Source: a virus. From it: DNA of 40,248 bases. Below are positions 1 through 7,989 of this stretch, piece by piece; positions within the stretch are counted from its first letter, which is position 1; each line of letters begins with the position of its first letter. The notes below the pieces were generated by a model. The model was not told the DNA's origin and did no database searches. It saw only the letters and a list, made by a program, of their open reading frames with translations. A program made the position numbers and the translations under genes. The stretch is from positions 1-40,248 of IMG/VR virus record IMGVR_UViG_3300032291_001763. The stretch is one strand, 5' to 3'.

Positions 1-123
1 GAGACCGACTATTCGTCAGAGGAAATCCGAAGCATCAAGATTAAAGCCCTTGACGCCATCGAAGAACACCTCCCGAGGCGTCTCCAATACCTGAACAACT
101 ATCAACAGTTCGAGCAGGTTGCC
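1..123 (+). repeat. Terminal direct repeat, left copy
   Basis: Bases 1-123 are identical to bases 40126-40248. Because the repeat lies within a protein gene and preserves its frame exactly, it is most simply the overlap of a circular or circularly permuted genome cut at an arbitrary place by assembly, not a true physical phage end. Confidence 0.95.
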
Positions 124-444
124 AGCAAGGAATACCCGTGGTGGAAGGATAAGGCCGCTCGTGAGAGACAAATGGCTGAGTCGTTCATCAAGGCTTTCCC
201 TGAAGTCAAGAAATTCCCAGACTACAAGATGGTCATCGGGGATTTGGTCACAGGAATCAAGGTCAGAGAATCGAAGGCATCGAAAACTCAGACCGTAAGC
301 AAGTCAATCCCCCAGCCTAAGTCATCGGCAACTCCTTCAAGAGTCCAGCCGAGAGACGCCAAGGCTCAGATTGCAAGCAAGAGATTCTCAGCATCTGGTT
401 CGAGAGATGATTTGTCCGACCTCATCGCATCAAAGTTCCTGTAA
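1..444 (+). CDS. Scaffold protein, C-terminal part (gene continues from window end)
   Basis: The reading frame is open from base 1 and ends at a TAA at 442-444. Joined to the ORF at 39550-40248 through the shared 123-base terminus it gives one protein of about 339 residues. This part holds the end of the charged helical region and a basic Ser/Gln/Lys-rich tail ending in SDLIASKFL. Scaffold proteins fill the procapsid, guide coat assembly and bind coat through a basic helical C terminus; that role is inferred from acidic, coiled-coil-rich composition and position between portal and major capsid genes. The internal ATG at 172 is not the true start. The protein is not recognised by a specific motif, so the name rests on context. 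Confidence 0.75.
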   Translation, partial: ETDYSSEEIRSIKIKALDAIEEHLPRRLQYLNNYQQFEQVASKEYPWWKDKAARERQMAESFIKAFPEVKKFPDYKMVIGDLVTGIKVRESKASKTQTVSKSIPQPKSSATPSRVQPRDAKAQIASKRFSASGSRDDLSDLIASKFL

Positions 445-465
445 CTCTAAATCCTATATACTATC

Positions 466-1500
466 ATGGCTAATCTCACAGAACCCTCCTTCTCGTCTGG
501 TAAGAGAGAAGAACTCGCTGACCTCATCGCTCTCGTCGATGCTAAGGACACCCCCTTCACCTCTATGGCGAAGAAGGGCTCGTCCCCTCGCAACACGCTG
601 TTCCGCTGGCAGGCTGACTCCCTCCCGACACCCAAGACAACTGGTACTGTCGATGGCTCGGATGTCACCACCTACGAAAACTACGTCAAGGACGGTGCTA
701 CCACCTATCGTGCTGAACTCAGCAACTACGTCCAAATCTTCCGCAGAAGCGTCCGTGTGTCGCCTCTGACCCAAGACATCTCCACCGTCGCTGGCGTCCG
801 TGACGAACTCGCTAACAACGTCGCCAAGGGCATCCAAGCCATCAAGCGTGACATGGAAGCCACGATGTGCTCGAACAACGCCGCTCAGGCTGACAACGGC
901 ACAGTCCCGTACCTCACCCGTGGTCTCCACAAGTGGCTCGAAGCCGCTGGCTCTGGTTCTCAGGATTCCGTCCTCCCCATCGCCGCTTCCTTCCAGACCC
1001 CGACAGCCAATCGCTCGACAGTCGGCACTGCGGCTCTTACTGAGTCCGTCGTCCAGAACGTCCTGACAGGCATCTACGGTCAGACAGGCCAGTTCAAGGA
1101 CTACGACGCCCTCGTCGGCACAGCCCTCAAGAGAGCCTTCACGAACCTCGTGTTCACCACTCCGTCCTCTGGCTCGACGAACACACAGACCGCTATCCGC
1201 ACGTTCAATCGTGAGGCTGGTGAAAACGCCTACATCTCCTCGGTTGACATCTTCCAAGGCGACTTCGGCTCCCTGCGTCTGCACCCGTCACACTACCTCA
1301 AGGCGGCTTCTGGCGTCGGCAACACCTTCGTCGGCTACGTCGTTCCGTTCAACCTCGTCGAAGTCCGCTACGGTGGCAACGTCGCTGGCGTGACCGCCCT
1401 CCCGAACGCTGGTGGTGGCGAAGCCCGAATGATTGAAGCCGTTGCGGGTCTCTGCATCCACAACCCGCTGGCCTTCGGCGTGTTCGACTTCACTGCCTAA
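466..1500 (+). CDS. Major capsid protein (SU10 / DUF5309-like)
   Basis: This 344-residue protein forms the head shell. Its N-terminal part resembles the DUF5309/SU10-type major head proteins: an opening helix (REELADLIALVDAKDTPF), then NTLFRWQADSLPTP and, further on, RRSVRVSP and a DELANNVAKGIQAIKRDME helix. Length fits the family. It directly follows the scaffold gene and precedes small head-completion genes, the standard order. The start at 466 gives MANLTEPSF; the 21-base gap upstream reads ctaaatcctatatactatc before ATG and has no GGAGG-type ribosome site. Identification is by remembered family pattern plus context; an alignment would settle it. Confidence 0.85.
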   Translation: MANLTEPSFSSGKREELADLIALVDAKDTPFTSMAKKGSSPRNTLFRWQADSLPTPKTTGTVDGSDVTTYENYVKDGATTYRAELSNYVQIFRRSVRVSPLTQDISTVAGVRDELANNVAKGIQAIKRDMEATMCSNNAAQADNGTVPYLTRGLHKWLEAAGSGSQDSVLPIAASFQTPTANRSTVGTAALTESVVQNVLTGIYGQTGQFKDYDALVGTALKRAFTNLVFTTPSSGSTNTQTAIRTFNREAGENAYISSVDIFQGDFGSLRLHPSHYLKAASGVGNTFVGYVVPFNLVEVRYGGNVAGVTALPNAGGGEARMIEAVAGLCIHNPLAFGVFDFTA

Positions 1501-1507
1501 TCGGTAG

Positions 1508-1870
1508 ATGTCGGACTTCATCCAAGACCTGTCCGAAGTAATCCCTCCTCATCTGCGAAAGCAGGTGCAGGAGGAACTACTGCGTGGCTGGAGGTCGGAA
1601 GAAGTCAAGGCTCAGGCTTCTGCAAAACAGAACGCCGTTTTTAACCACGCCAACGAAGCCCACAATATAGATGGCGTAGGTCGTTTAAAGGCTCGGATAC
1701 CCTTAGCCGCTTGGCACTACTGGGGCCAAAGGTTAGGGTACGAGTGCTGGGAAGACAAAGGCTTCCTAGAAGAATTCTTGCGGGACAACCCAGAAACCGC
1801 CGTCCGTAATTACGCTAAACGTACTTGCGTCAACGGTGCAATTTTCACAGGTGACGGTTATCTGACATAA
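1508..1870 (+). CDS. Small head-associated protein, unknown function
   Basis: This 120-residue soluble protein starts with MSDFIQDLSEVIPPHLRKQV and contains aromatic stretches such as AAWHYWGQRLGYECWEDKGF, followed by a C-terminal RTCVNGAIFTGDGYL. It has no membrane segment or recognised catalytic motif. It begins 7 bases after the capsid gene stop and its TAA overlaps the ATG of the next gene (TAATG), so it is translated as part of the head operon. By position it may be a head-completion or minor capsid protein; nothing in the sequence proves this. Confidence 0.8.
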   Translation: MSDFIQDLSEVIPPHLRKQVQEELLRGWRSEEVKAQASAKQNAVFNHANEAHNIDGVGRLKARIPLAAWHYWGQRLGYECWEDKGFLEEFLRDNPETAVRNYAKRTCVNGAIFTGDGYLT

Positions 1871-2637
1871 TGCGTACCATCGACTTCTCAAAAATCCTGT
1901 TCGACGCCCTGCAATACAGCGGCAACGACAGACATAACATCAGTTCTGAGACATTCGCTCAGTTCCGTGATTTCGCCTCGGCTCGTATGCGTGAGGCTTG
2001 GGAGTCAAGCCAATGGACGGACATTTGCAGGCTCACGCCGTTCACCACCACGATAGACGGCAACGGTGTCGCCTATTTCACGCCAGTCGAAGAATCGGAC
2101 GAAATCCTTGGAGTGTTTTCACGGAATCCTCAGGAAACCACGAAAGCCGTCCAGATTCCTTATCAGATTTATGACACTGGCTCTGCCCGTAGGGTCGTAA
2201 TCTCGGCTCAACAGGCTGATGGTTATTATCTGTACCGAAAGGATTGTCCTTCGTTTGAAGGCGATTTGTACAGCCCTACTGTCATTTATTACCAAGGAGC
2301 ACAGATGTACTTCGACTCTGGCTCTGGCTCTGGTTCATTCACTCCAGTCTTGGGCAAGCCCCATGCTGGCAATTTCTACACCTGCACCGTTGCTTCAACG
2401 ACTGCTGGTCAAAACCCGAATACTCATCCTGCGTCTTGGACGAAGATTGAGATTCCTTATATTTTTGGTTCATTCATGTCATGGTCTGCGTCCGCTAACT
2501 GGTTAGTCTCGGAAGGACAGATGCAAGAAGCGGCTTTCCTCGAAGGAAAGGCAAAGGAAGTGCTCGAACAAGAGTACGACAAGCAATTGCGTCAGCAAGG
2601 CCAGTCAAGCAGAATCAACATGACAAACACTTACTAA
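1870..2637 (+). CDS. Tail tubular protein A-like head-to-tail adaptor
   Basis: This 255-residue protein resembles gatekeeper/tubular A proteins of short-tailed phages. The helical N-terminal half contains RDFASARMREAWESSQWTDI, the middle is beta-rich, and the C terminus has the pattern W.KIEIPYIFGSFMSW..SANWLVSEGQMQEAAFLEGKA before a helical tail. Residues of roughly 130-185 look like an inserted small beta domain (YYQGAQMYFDSGSGSGSF then NPNTHPASW), reminiscent of sugar-binding-type inserts. It is somewhat longer than T7 gp11, consistent with that insert. It is translationally coupled to the preceding gene by TAATG. The adaptor role is inferred from order and motif pattern. Confidence 0.65.
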   Translation: MRTIDFSKILFDALQYSGNDRHNISSETFAQFRDFASARMREAWESSQWTDICRLTPFTTTIDGNGVAYFTPVEESDEILGVFSRNPQETTKAVQIPYQIYDTGSARRVVISAQQADGYYLYRKDCPSFEGDLYSPTVIYYQGAQMYFDSGSGSGSFTPVLGKPHAGNFYTCTVASTTAGQNPNTHPASWTKIEIPYIFGSFMSWSASANWLVSEGQMQEAAFLEGKAKEVLEQEYDKQLRQQGQSSRINMTNTY

Positions 2638-2644
2638 CAACAAA

Positions 2645-2944
2645 ATGTCTCACTTCGCTTTCTCATCACCCCTGCTTCGTGGCTTCACTCACTCCACGGT
2701 GTCCGTCGGCACATCTGCCACAACTGTCCTTGACCACGCTCCTACGCCTACAAGACGAGTTGCTGTCATCATCCAAAACCAACACGCTTCGGCTGTCATT
2801 ACAGTCCGTTTCTCTGAGTCTGGCTCAGAAGGCTTCAAAGTTGCCGCTGGCGAGACAATCTCGCTGGACAACTATAACGGTCATATCCGTTGCGTGTCTG
2901 ATACTGCCGCCACCCCTGTTCACATCGCTTACGCCACGGCTTAA
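2645..2944 (+). CDS. Small beta-rich virion protein
   Basis: This 99-residue protein is rich in Val, Thr and Ser with alternating beta-strand pattern (STVSVGTSATTVLDHAPTPT, RRVAVIIQNQHASAVITVRF) and a loop of GSEGFKVAAGETISLDN, similar in style to small head decoration or fibre-base proteins whose strands carry an 'xV-axGetisL' motif. It has no membrane helix. The start at 2645 follows a 7-base gap with an A/C-rich leader; the stop overlaps the next ATG by one base. A structural role is inferred from the head/tail operon context; the exact position in the virion is unknown. Confidence 0.75.
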   Translation: MSHFAFSSPLLRGFTHSTVSVGTSATTVLDHAPTPTRRVAVIIQNQHASAVITVRFSESGSEGFKVAAGETISLDNYNGHIRCVSDTAATPVHIAYATA

Positions 2945-3741
2945 TGGGCGTTGAATTCCATAGGATAGGCTTGGCTATATCCTCTGGGTCTAGTCACAAC
3001 GGGTTCGGCAAGATAGTGTCGTTCCCTAGCGTTGCTCCTTCGTTCCCAGAATACGGGGAGTTTATCGAAACGCTTACCGCACAAGAGTATCCCATTGCAC
3101 AGGGTGGTGGTGAACTGACTATCAACGGAACGACATACCCGAACCAAGTTGCCGATGTGAATAGACTGGCTGACGGAGTTGGCGGCTCTTTCCTCGATTG
3201 GACTAATGTTTCCAATGTCGCTTACAAGAGCAATGGAAACGCCATCACTACGGCTAGCGGTTCTCACTCCGTAACCATCAACGGAACCAATTACACAGTA
3301 GGCTCTTATACGACCACATACTACCACAATGGAAGTGGTGGGTATTATGAGTCATCTGACAACTCCTACTCCTCGTATGGAACTTATATCACCTCTCAAA
3401 CGGGGATTACATCGTACATTAACATTGCTGGTACGGACTACCTCAATGGTTCGTATGATACAGTTTATTACTCTGATGGTGTAGGGTCGTATTATTCTAA
3501 CAATGAGAATGGTTCTTACACCTCGTATGGAACATTAATCGTTGGATTCAATAACCAAACCGAAGTTCCATCCTCTAGTGGCAATTACTTTGACAACGGA
3601 ACTACCAACGACTATTACCACGATGGTTCTGGGTCAAGTTACACCAGTACTGGCGGTTCCTATTATTCGTATGGAGAATACATCGCCAATATTGACGGAT
3701 ACAATTTCTACTGGGATGGTAATGGTGGATACTACTACTAA
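2944..3741 (+). CDS. Tyr/Gly/Ser-rich repeat protein, probable virion surface protein
   Basis: This 265-residue protein is dominated by Tyr, Gly, Ser, Asn and Thr from about residue 100. Imperfect units of about 40-50 residues recur, each with a core like YYHNGSGGYYESSDNS, YYSDGVGSYYSNNENGS or DYYHDGSGSSYTSTGGSYY, followed by an SYGTYI-type segment. A weaker unit precedes them (INGTTYPNQ). It ends with WDGNGGYYY. There are no Cys and no membrane helix. Such beta-repeats suit a filament or adhesive surface protein. It lies between head/tail adaptor genes and the tail tube gene. Function is not recognised; receptor or polysaccharide contact is a guess. Confidence 0.8.
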   Translation: MGVEFHRIGLAISSGSSHNGFGKIVSFPSVAPSFPEYGEFIETLTAQEYPIAQGGGELTINGTTYPNQVADVNRLADGVGGSFLDWTNVSNVAYKSNGNAITTASGSHSVTINGTNYTVGSYTTTYYHNGSGGYYESSDNSYSSYGTYITSQTGITSYINIAGTDYLNGSYDTVYYSDGVGSYYSNNENGSYTSYGTLIVGFNNQTEVPSSSGNYFDNGTTNDYYHDGSGSSYTSTGGSYYSYGEYIANIDGYNFYWDGNGGYYY

Positions 3742-3746
3742 ACTTT

Positions 3747-3935
3747 ATGGCTACTGAACCTATCAACATCGCTACTGGCTGGAACGCTTTCGTCAAGGAC
3801 GGCAAGTCCTGCCTTGGTTATCGTGAGTTTCCTACTGGCGGCAAGTACTTCGGCACTCTCACTCTGATTAACAAGCCTACCGAGGCTGAACTAAAGGCTG
3901 AACTCACCCGTCTCAAGATTACCTTACCTCAATGA
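3747..3935 (+). CDS. Small hypothetical protein
   Basis: This 62-residue protein (MATEPINIATGWNAFVKDGK, then GTLTLINKPTEAELKAELTR) has a short beta N terminus and an amphipathic helical C terminus. It starts five bases after the previous stop and its TGA overlaps the ATG of the next small gene (ATGA). No family is recognised. It is kept as real because of tight operon packing and codon usage like its neighbours. Confidence 0.7.
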   Translation: MATEPINIATGWNAFVKDGKSCLGYREFPTGGKYFGTLTLINKPTEAELKAELTRLKITLPQ

Positions 3936-4039
3936 TTACACTTATCCTTGCTACTGTCGCCTTCCTTGGTGGCATCTATGTCGGTACACGCTGGTCTGAA
4001 AAGATTAAGGCTGTGTACTTCTCTATCATCTCTCAATAA
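3932..4039 (+). CDS. 35-residue single-span membrane protein
   Basis: A short ORF reads MITLILATVAFLGGIYVGTR then a charged helix ending YFSIISQ. Residues 2-18 form one transmembrane helix with a GG pair; the positive end after it suggests the C terminus faces the cytoplasm. It overlaps the upstream stop by four bases (ATGA) and the downstream start by one base (TAATG), so it is embedded in the tail operon. The role is unknown; small membrane peptides in late operons can assist lysis or act during infection. Confidence 0.65.
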   Translation: MITLILATVAFLGGIYVGTRWSEKIKAVYFSIISQ

Positions 4040-6366
4040 TGGCGAATGAATACCAGAAGGATGGGGACATAGCGTTTATCGGGCTTAACAGCCGTGATAA
4101 TCCTAGTGCCTTGCCCGCTGGTATCGTAAGTAGGTCGCAGAATTTCAGACTCGACAGAGGGGTTGCCACTACCAGAAAGGGTCTCCAGAGAAAGACGATA
4201 GGCTCTCTGGTAGGTCAGACCATATACGGCACAGGCACATACATCAATACGACAGGGCAGGAAATCATCATCCTTGTCGTAGCAAACGGTCTGTACTATT
4301 ACAATCCCCAGACTGAAATCCTGTCATCCAAGGTTTACTTCCCGAACTTCGTCTCTGGCAAGACCTTGACATCCGCTGACGGGATTACCGTCACGGTTAA
4401 CTCAAACGCTCATGGACTTGTCGCAAATGACCCTGTGTTCGTGGAAGCGTCTCAAGCGGGTTACACAGGTCTGTTCACGGTTACTTCGGTAACGACCAAC
4501 ACCTTCACTTATGTGATGCCGTCTGTTGCGTCCTATGGTGCTGTCGGCTTGGTGTCATGTGGTTACAGCCACAGCCAACTCATCACAACCCCAGATGGTT
4601 GCGAGGTTTGCAATGCCTTGGATAAGGTGTTCATCAGCAGAGGTTTTGACAAGCGTCCGTTGCTTTGGGATTTAGCCAGCACGATTACTCCGCTTCCAAC
4701 TACTCCGTCATCTGGGCATAAATTCCCGAACTGCACTAGTATGCTGTTCTATGCGAATAGAATGATTGTCCTAGGCAAGCACCACGCAGAGACCAATACC
4801 CTCAGAAACTACGACACGGTTTCCGTAAGCAATTTCTTAGATTACAACGAGTGGGATGCCGTGGATGCGTTCACGGTAAACAACGGTAGCAACGACCAAG
4901 TAGTCTGTATCGCCCCTTGGACTCTGAACGAGTTCTTGGTGTTCATGCGTAACAGCATCTTCTACATCAATGTCGGCAACGACAGGTACGCATCTGGAGA
5001 CGGTCTGTCCGCCACCTCTCAGATTAAGACTCTTGCCACGGACATCGGTTGCTTGGCTAAGAAGTCAGTCGTACAGGCTGGCGGCGGTGTGTTCTTCCTG
5101 TCTGACAGCGGCATCTACTTCCTTCAGCCTCAGCCCGCCTCCGCTGAGTCCATGAAGTTGCTCACGATGGCTGACCCTATCTCATCGCCTATTGATGATG
5201 TCATCCAGAGAATCAACCGTAATTACGCCCAGAACGCAGTAGCGACCTACTGGAACAACAGGTACTATCTTGCCGTTCCTCTCGATGATTCTACGGTCAA
5301 TAACACCGTCTTGGTGTACAACTTCATCCTCAGACAATGGGAGTCGGTTGATAGATACCCTTCGCTTGTCAGTACGACCAATGCTCTCACCGCAACGGCT
5401 TGGGACTTCTATACGCTTCCTTCAGCCTCTTCATCTTCCTATTATTATATAAGCATAACAAAGAACTCAACGCCTAAGCACGGAATGGCTGTTGGTAACT
5501 ATGTGAATGTATCTTTTGGAAACTCTTACTCTGGAGCAATAACAAAGACAGAAAGACCTCCTAATGGAAGTTATCTAGTTGTTAACGCATACGAAACTGG
5601 AGCCTTGCCGTTCAACGAAAACAATTTTGCGATAAGAATTCCTAAGTCAGACTTCCCTGTTCAGCCGTTCGATGGAGTTGATGCTTGGACTTATACGGGC
5701 GGTGCTTGCTCGTTCTCAAAGGCTGAATCTATTTCCCTTAAGGAATTCATCGTTGCCAAGAAGAACAACCAGAGACGAATGTTCTTGATTGATAACAACC
5801 AAGGCGTGTTCTTGACGGAAGAACTCAACTATGACGAATTCGGAGAGTCGATAGGCAGTCCTATCCTTCCTAACCCTATTGCTGGCGTGGACTCCGTGAG
5901 CGATATCGCATTAGGTCGCTATGGTGACTTGAAACTGGTTGCCTCTCTTGATTCAGCGGGCAATCCTAATCCAAATGTCATAATCCTTGATGCCCTGTCG
6001 TTCTCTAAGAACAACATTCTGGCTGTTCTGGAAACGAGACAATACACATTTGCTGGCATGGCAGACTCCCAGAAGAGATACTCCAGCGGTATCGCTGACA
6101 AGAGATTCAGTTCCTATGAGGCGAACTTTGTCACTACGGGCGGTGAGACAATCGAGACCTATGTCGATGTCTATAACCCAGATGTGACCGTTAAGGTTGA
6201 CTCTTTCGGTGCTTCCTCAAACGAGGATTACATCAGAAGCAACCCTATCAGAAAGACAGGCTCTGGGGCTATCATCAGATTCGTATCCTACTCCAAGCGT
6301 CCTTCTATTCGCTCCGCTTACATATACGCTAAACAGCAGAACAAAAACAATTTAAATAAACAATAA
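4039..6366 (+). CDS. Tail tubular protein B-like large tail protein
   Basis: This 775-residue protein is about the size of T7 gp12 and follows the tubular-A-like gene at the expected distance. Its start (FIGLNSRDNPSALPAGIVS, then SQNFRLDRGVATTRKGLQR) matches the opening seen in many nozzle/stabilisation proteins, and later blades such as RMIVLGKHH, WTLNEFLVFMRNSIFYINVG and GGGVFFLSDSGIYFLQP suggest a beta-propeller. An inserted 'AHGL' beta domain lies at residues about 107-175 and a diverged one (HGMAVGNYVNVSFG) at about 465-540; the latter's DNA is locally AT-richer. It probably forms the distal tail tube. Assigned by pattern and context. Confidence 0.7.
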   Translation: MANEYQKDGDIAFIGLNSRDNPSALPAGIVSRSQNFRLDRGVATTRKGLQRKTIGSLVGQTIYGTGTYINTTGQEIIILVVANGLYYYNPQTEILSSKVYFPNFVSGKTLTSADGITVTVNSNAHGLVANDPVFVEASQAGYTGLFTVTSVTTNTFTYVMPSVASYGAVGLVSCGYSHSQLITTPDGCEVCNALDKVFISRGFDKRPLLWDLASTITPLPTTPSSGHKFPNCTSMLFYANRMIVLGKHHAETNTLRNYDTVSVSNFLDYNEWDAVDAFTVNNGSNDQVVCIAPWTLNEFLVFMRNSIFYINVGNDRYASGDGLSATSQIKTLATDIGCLAKKSVVQAGGGVFFLSDSGIYFLQPQPASAESMKLLTMADPISSPIDDVIQRINRNYAQNAVATYWNNRYYLAVPLDDSTVNNTVLVYNFILRQWESVDRYPSLVSTTNALTATAWDFYTLPSASSSSYYYISITKNSTPKHGMAVGNYVNVSFGNSYSGAITKTERPPNGSYLVVNAYETGALPFNENNFAIRIPKSDFPVQPFDGVDAWTYTGGACSFSKAESISLKEFIVAKKNNQRRMFLIDNNQGVFLTEELNYDEFGESIGSPILPNPIAGVDSVSDIALGRYGDLKLVASLDSAGNPNPNVIILDALSFSKNNILAVLETRQYTFAGMADSQKRYSSGIADKRFSSYEANFVTTGGETIETYVDVYNPDVTVKVDSFGASSNEDYIRSNPIRKTGSGAIIRFVSYSKRPSIRSAYIYAKQQNKNNLNKQ

Positions 6367-6367
6367 C

Positions 6368-7522
6368 ATGGCACAACTTTCTAAAGGCGACACTTTTGCA
6401 GACGGTCAACAACTGACGGCAACAAGACTCAACCAACTCGTTGACTCTTCTACCTTGCTTGTCGGTGCTATCTCTGAACAGACCAGCATCACGGCTAACA
6501 CCCTTGAGGCTACTGACGGCACTATTGTTAACGATGGCGGTGTCCTAAAGAAAGCCACAATTGGCGACATCCTAAACAGCAATCTGAACACCACGGCAGA
6601 TGTTTCAACATCCAATACGGTTGTTGCCCTTGCTGTCAACGGAAAGGCAAACAAGGACATCAATGTCACCCCTAATGATGGCGTTCTTGTCACGGGCAAG
6701 TCTTTCACCTCTGCCGATGGCATAACCGCTTCGGTGACATCTACCGCTCACGGACTTGAAAGCAATATGCTCATTGAGGCAACCGCTTCCAATGCCGTCT
6801 ATTCGGGTCAGCATATAATTACGGTTCTCTCTGTTGACACCTTCTCGTTCGTCATCAGTCAGACGACCCCTGTCGGTGCAAGCGGAACCCTTGATTACAT
6901 AAAGAAAGGCTCAATCAAGGTCACAGGCAACCATCATGTATCAAACCAACTGACAGTCGGTGGTAAGGCTAAGTTTGACGGAAGCATCGTTTCCTCTGGT
7001 TCCAACACATTCTCTGGTACAAACACATTCTCTGGTACGAACAATTTCACGGGTGCTCTTCAAGTCAATGGTACTGCTGGCTATGTTCTGACTGATGTTG
7101 TCGAAGAAACGATTGCTACAAATTCTAGCACAAGTAGCACTTCTTGGACTTCGTTTTTCACATCTGCTTCATACACTAAGCCGACAGGTGAAATCTGGAT
7201 TGTCGAATCTATTGTTCAGTTCAGCAAATGGCTTGGTGCTGGAGCAAGCGGACTGAGGCTTAACCAAACTACACCTAGCACCTCGCTTATTGGTGTTTTT
7301 GATATTGAAGGTGGTGGTTCTACATATCAGCATAACGAACAGGCAACATTTAGATTTGTTTTTAATACAGCATCTTCGTTTACTAGCACATTTACCATTG
7401 ATGCTATTTCTGAATATGCTGGTCTGAGTTTTATTCTTGGAAATACAACAGCAAGTCCGTACCTTTCTGGAATCACAATACCTTCCTCTAAATTCCGCAT
7501 CTACAAGTACAAGACAGCCTAA
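6368..7522 (+). CDS. Tail fibre / tailspike-type protein
   Basis: This 384-residue protein begins with a virion-attachment-like region (LSKGDTFADGQQLTATRLNQLVDSS), contains an 'AHGL' beta domain at about residues 108-178 related to the one in the preceding gene, then a repeat FSGTNTFSGTNNFTG and a beta-rich C-terminal tip. From about base 7090 the DNA becomes visibly AT-richer than the first half, as expected for an exchanged receptor-binding tip. It starts one base after the previous stop, with no clear Shine-Dalgarno sequence. It probably contacts the host surface. No catalytic residues for a depolymerase are recognised. Confidence 0.7.
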   Translation: MAQLSKGDTFADGQQLTATRLNQLVDSSTLLVGAISEQTSITANTLEATDGTIVNDGGVLKKATIGDILNSNLNTTADVSTSNTVVALAVNGKANKDINVTPNDGVLVTGKSFTSADGITASVTSTAHGLESNMLIEATASNAVYSGQHIITVLSVDTFSFVISQTTPVGASGTLDYIKKGSIKVTGNHHVSNQLTVGGKAKFDGSIVSSGSNTFSGTNTFSGTNNFTGALQVNGTAGYVLTDVVEETIATNSSTSSTSWTSFFTSASYTKPTGEIWIVESIVQFSKWLGAGASGLRLNQTTPSTSLIGVFDIEGGGSTYQHNEQATFRFVFNTASSFTSTFTIDAISEYAGLSFILGNTTASPYLSGITIPSSKFRIYKYKTA

Positions 7523-7989
7523 TGCTTCTTTCAGAAATAATTAGTTTTATTAAAGAACAACAGGACTTGGAGCGTCAAAAATTCTCCGAGAACGACTTGC
7601 GTGGAAAGATGCTGAAAACTTTTCCTTGGGATGAAGAAGGTATGACGCAGTACATTGTTTGGGCTTTTTGTAGAGATTATCTTTTAATTGATTCAGACGA
7701 AAATGGTCTTACAGGCATAACGGTAGCATATGTACTTCCTTTTGGTGCTGGAAATGACATATCTTCTATACTTCCATATGAAACTGATGTCCCACGGGAA
7801 AAAGAACACCTAAAGGACATTACCATAATGGACACAATTTTTAAGACTAAAGCGGCTAGAAAAAACATAACACAAAAATTTATGAAAAGATTCCCTAATT
7901 GGAGAAACCAAAGAAAGTTTGGAAACAGAAAAGGACTCCCTGTTGTCCTTACTAACAAATACATAGAACTTGTTGGAGGACTTAACTAA
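7522..7989 (+). CDS. Hypothetical protein, possible fibre-associated or assembly protein
   Basis: This 155-residue mainly charged protein opens with a helix (LLSEIISFIKEQQDLERQKF) and ends with a basic region (KRFPNWRNQRKFGNRKG). Its DNA is strongly AT-rich compared with the operon, continuing the low-GC stretch of the fibre tip. The ATG shares one base with the fibre stop (TAATG). No family is recognised. Co-inheritance with the fibre tip suggests a dedicated chaperone or an accessory tail protein, but this is only inference. Confidence 0.75.
   Translation: MLLSEIISFIKEQQDLERQKFSENDLRGKMLKTFPWDEEGMTQYIVWAFCRDYLLIDSDENGLTGITVAYVLPFGAGNDISSILPYETDVPREKEHLKDITIMDTIFKTKAARKNITQKFMKRFPNWRNQRKFGNRKGLPVVLTNKYIELVGGLN

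Noticed and set aside
454-1284. Minus-strand ORF of 276 codons opposite the capsid gene
   Set aside because: It is a mirror of a strongly biased coding sequence on the + strand and has low-complexity composition; the capsid frame has recognisable family motifs.
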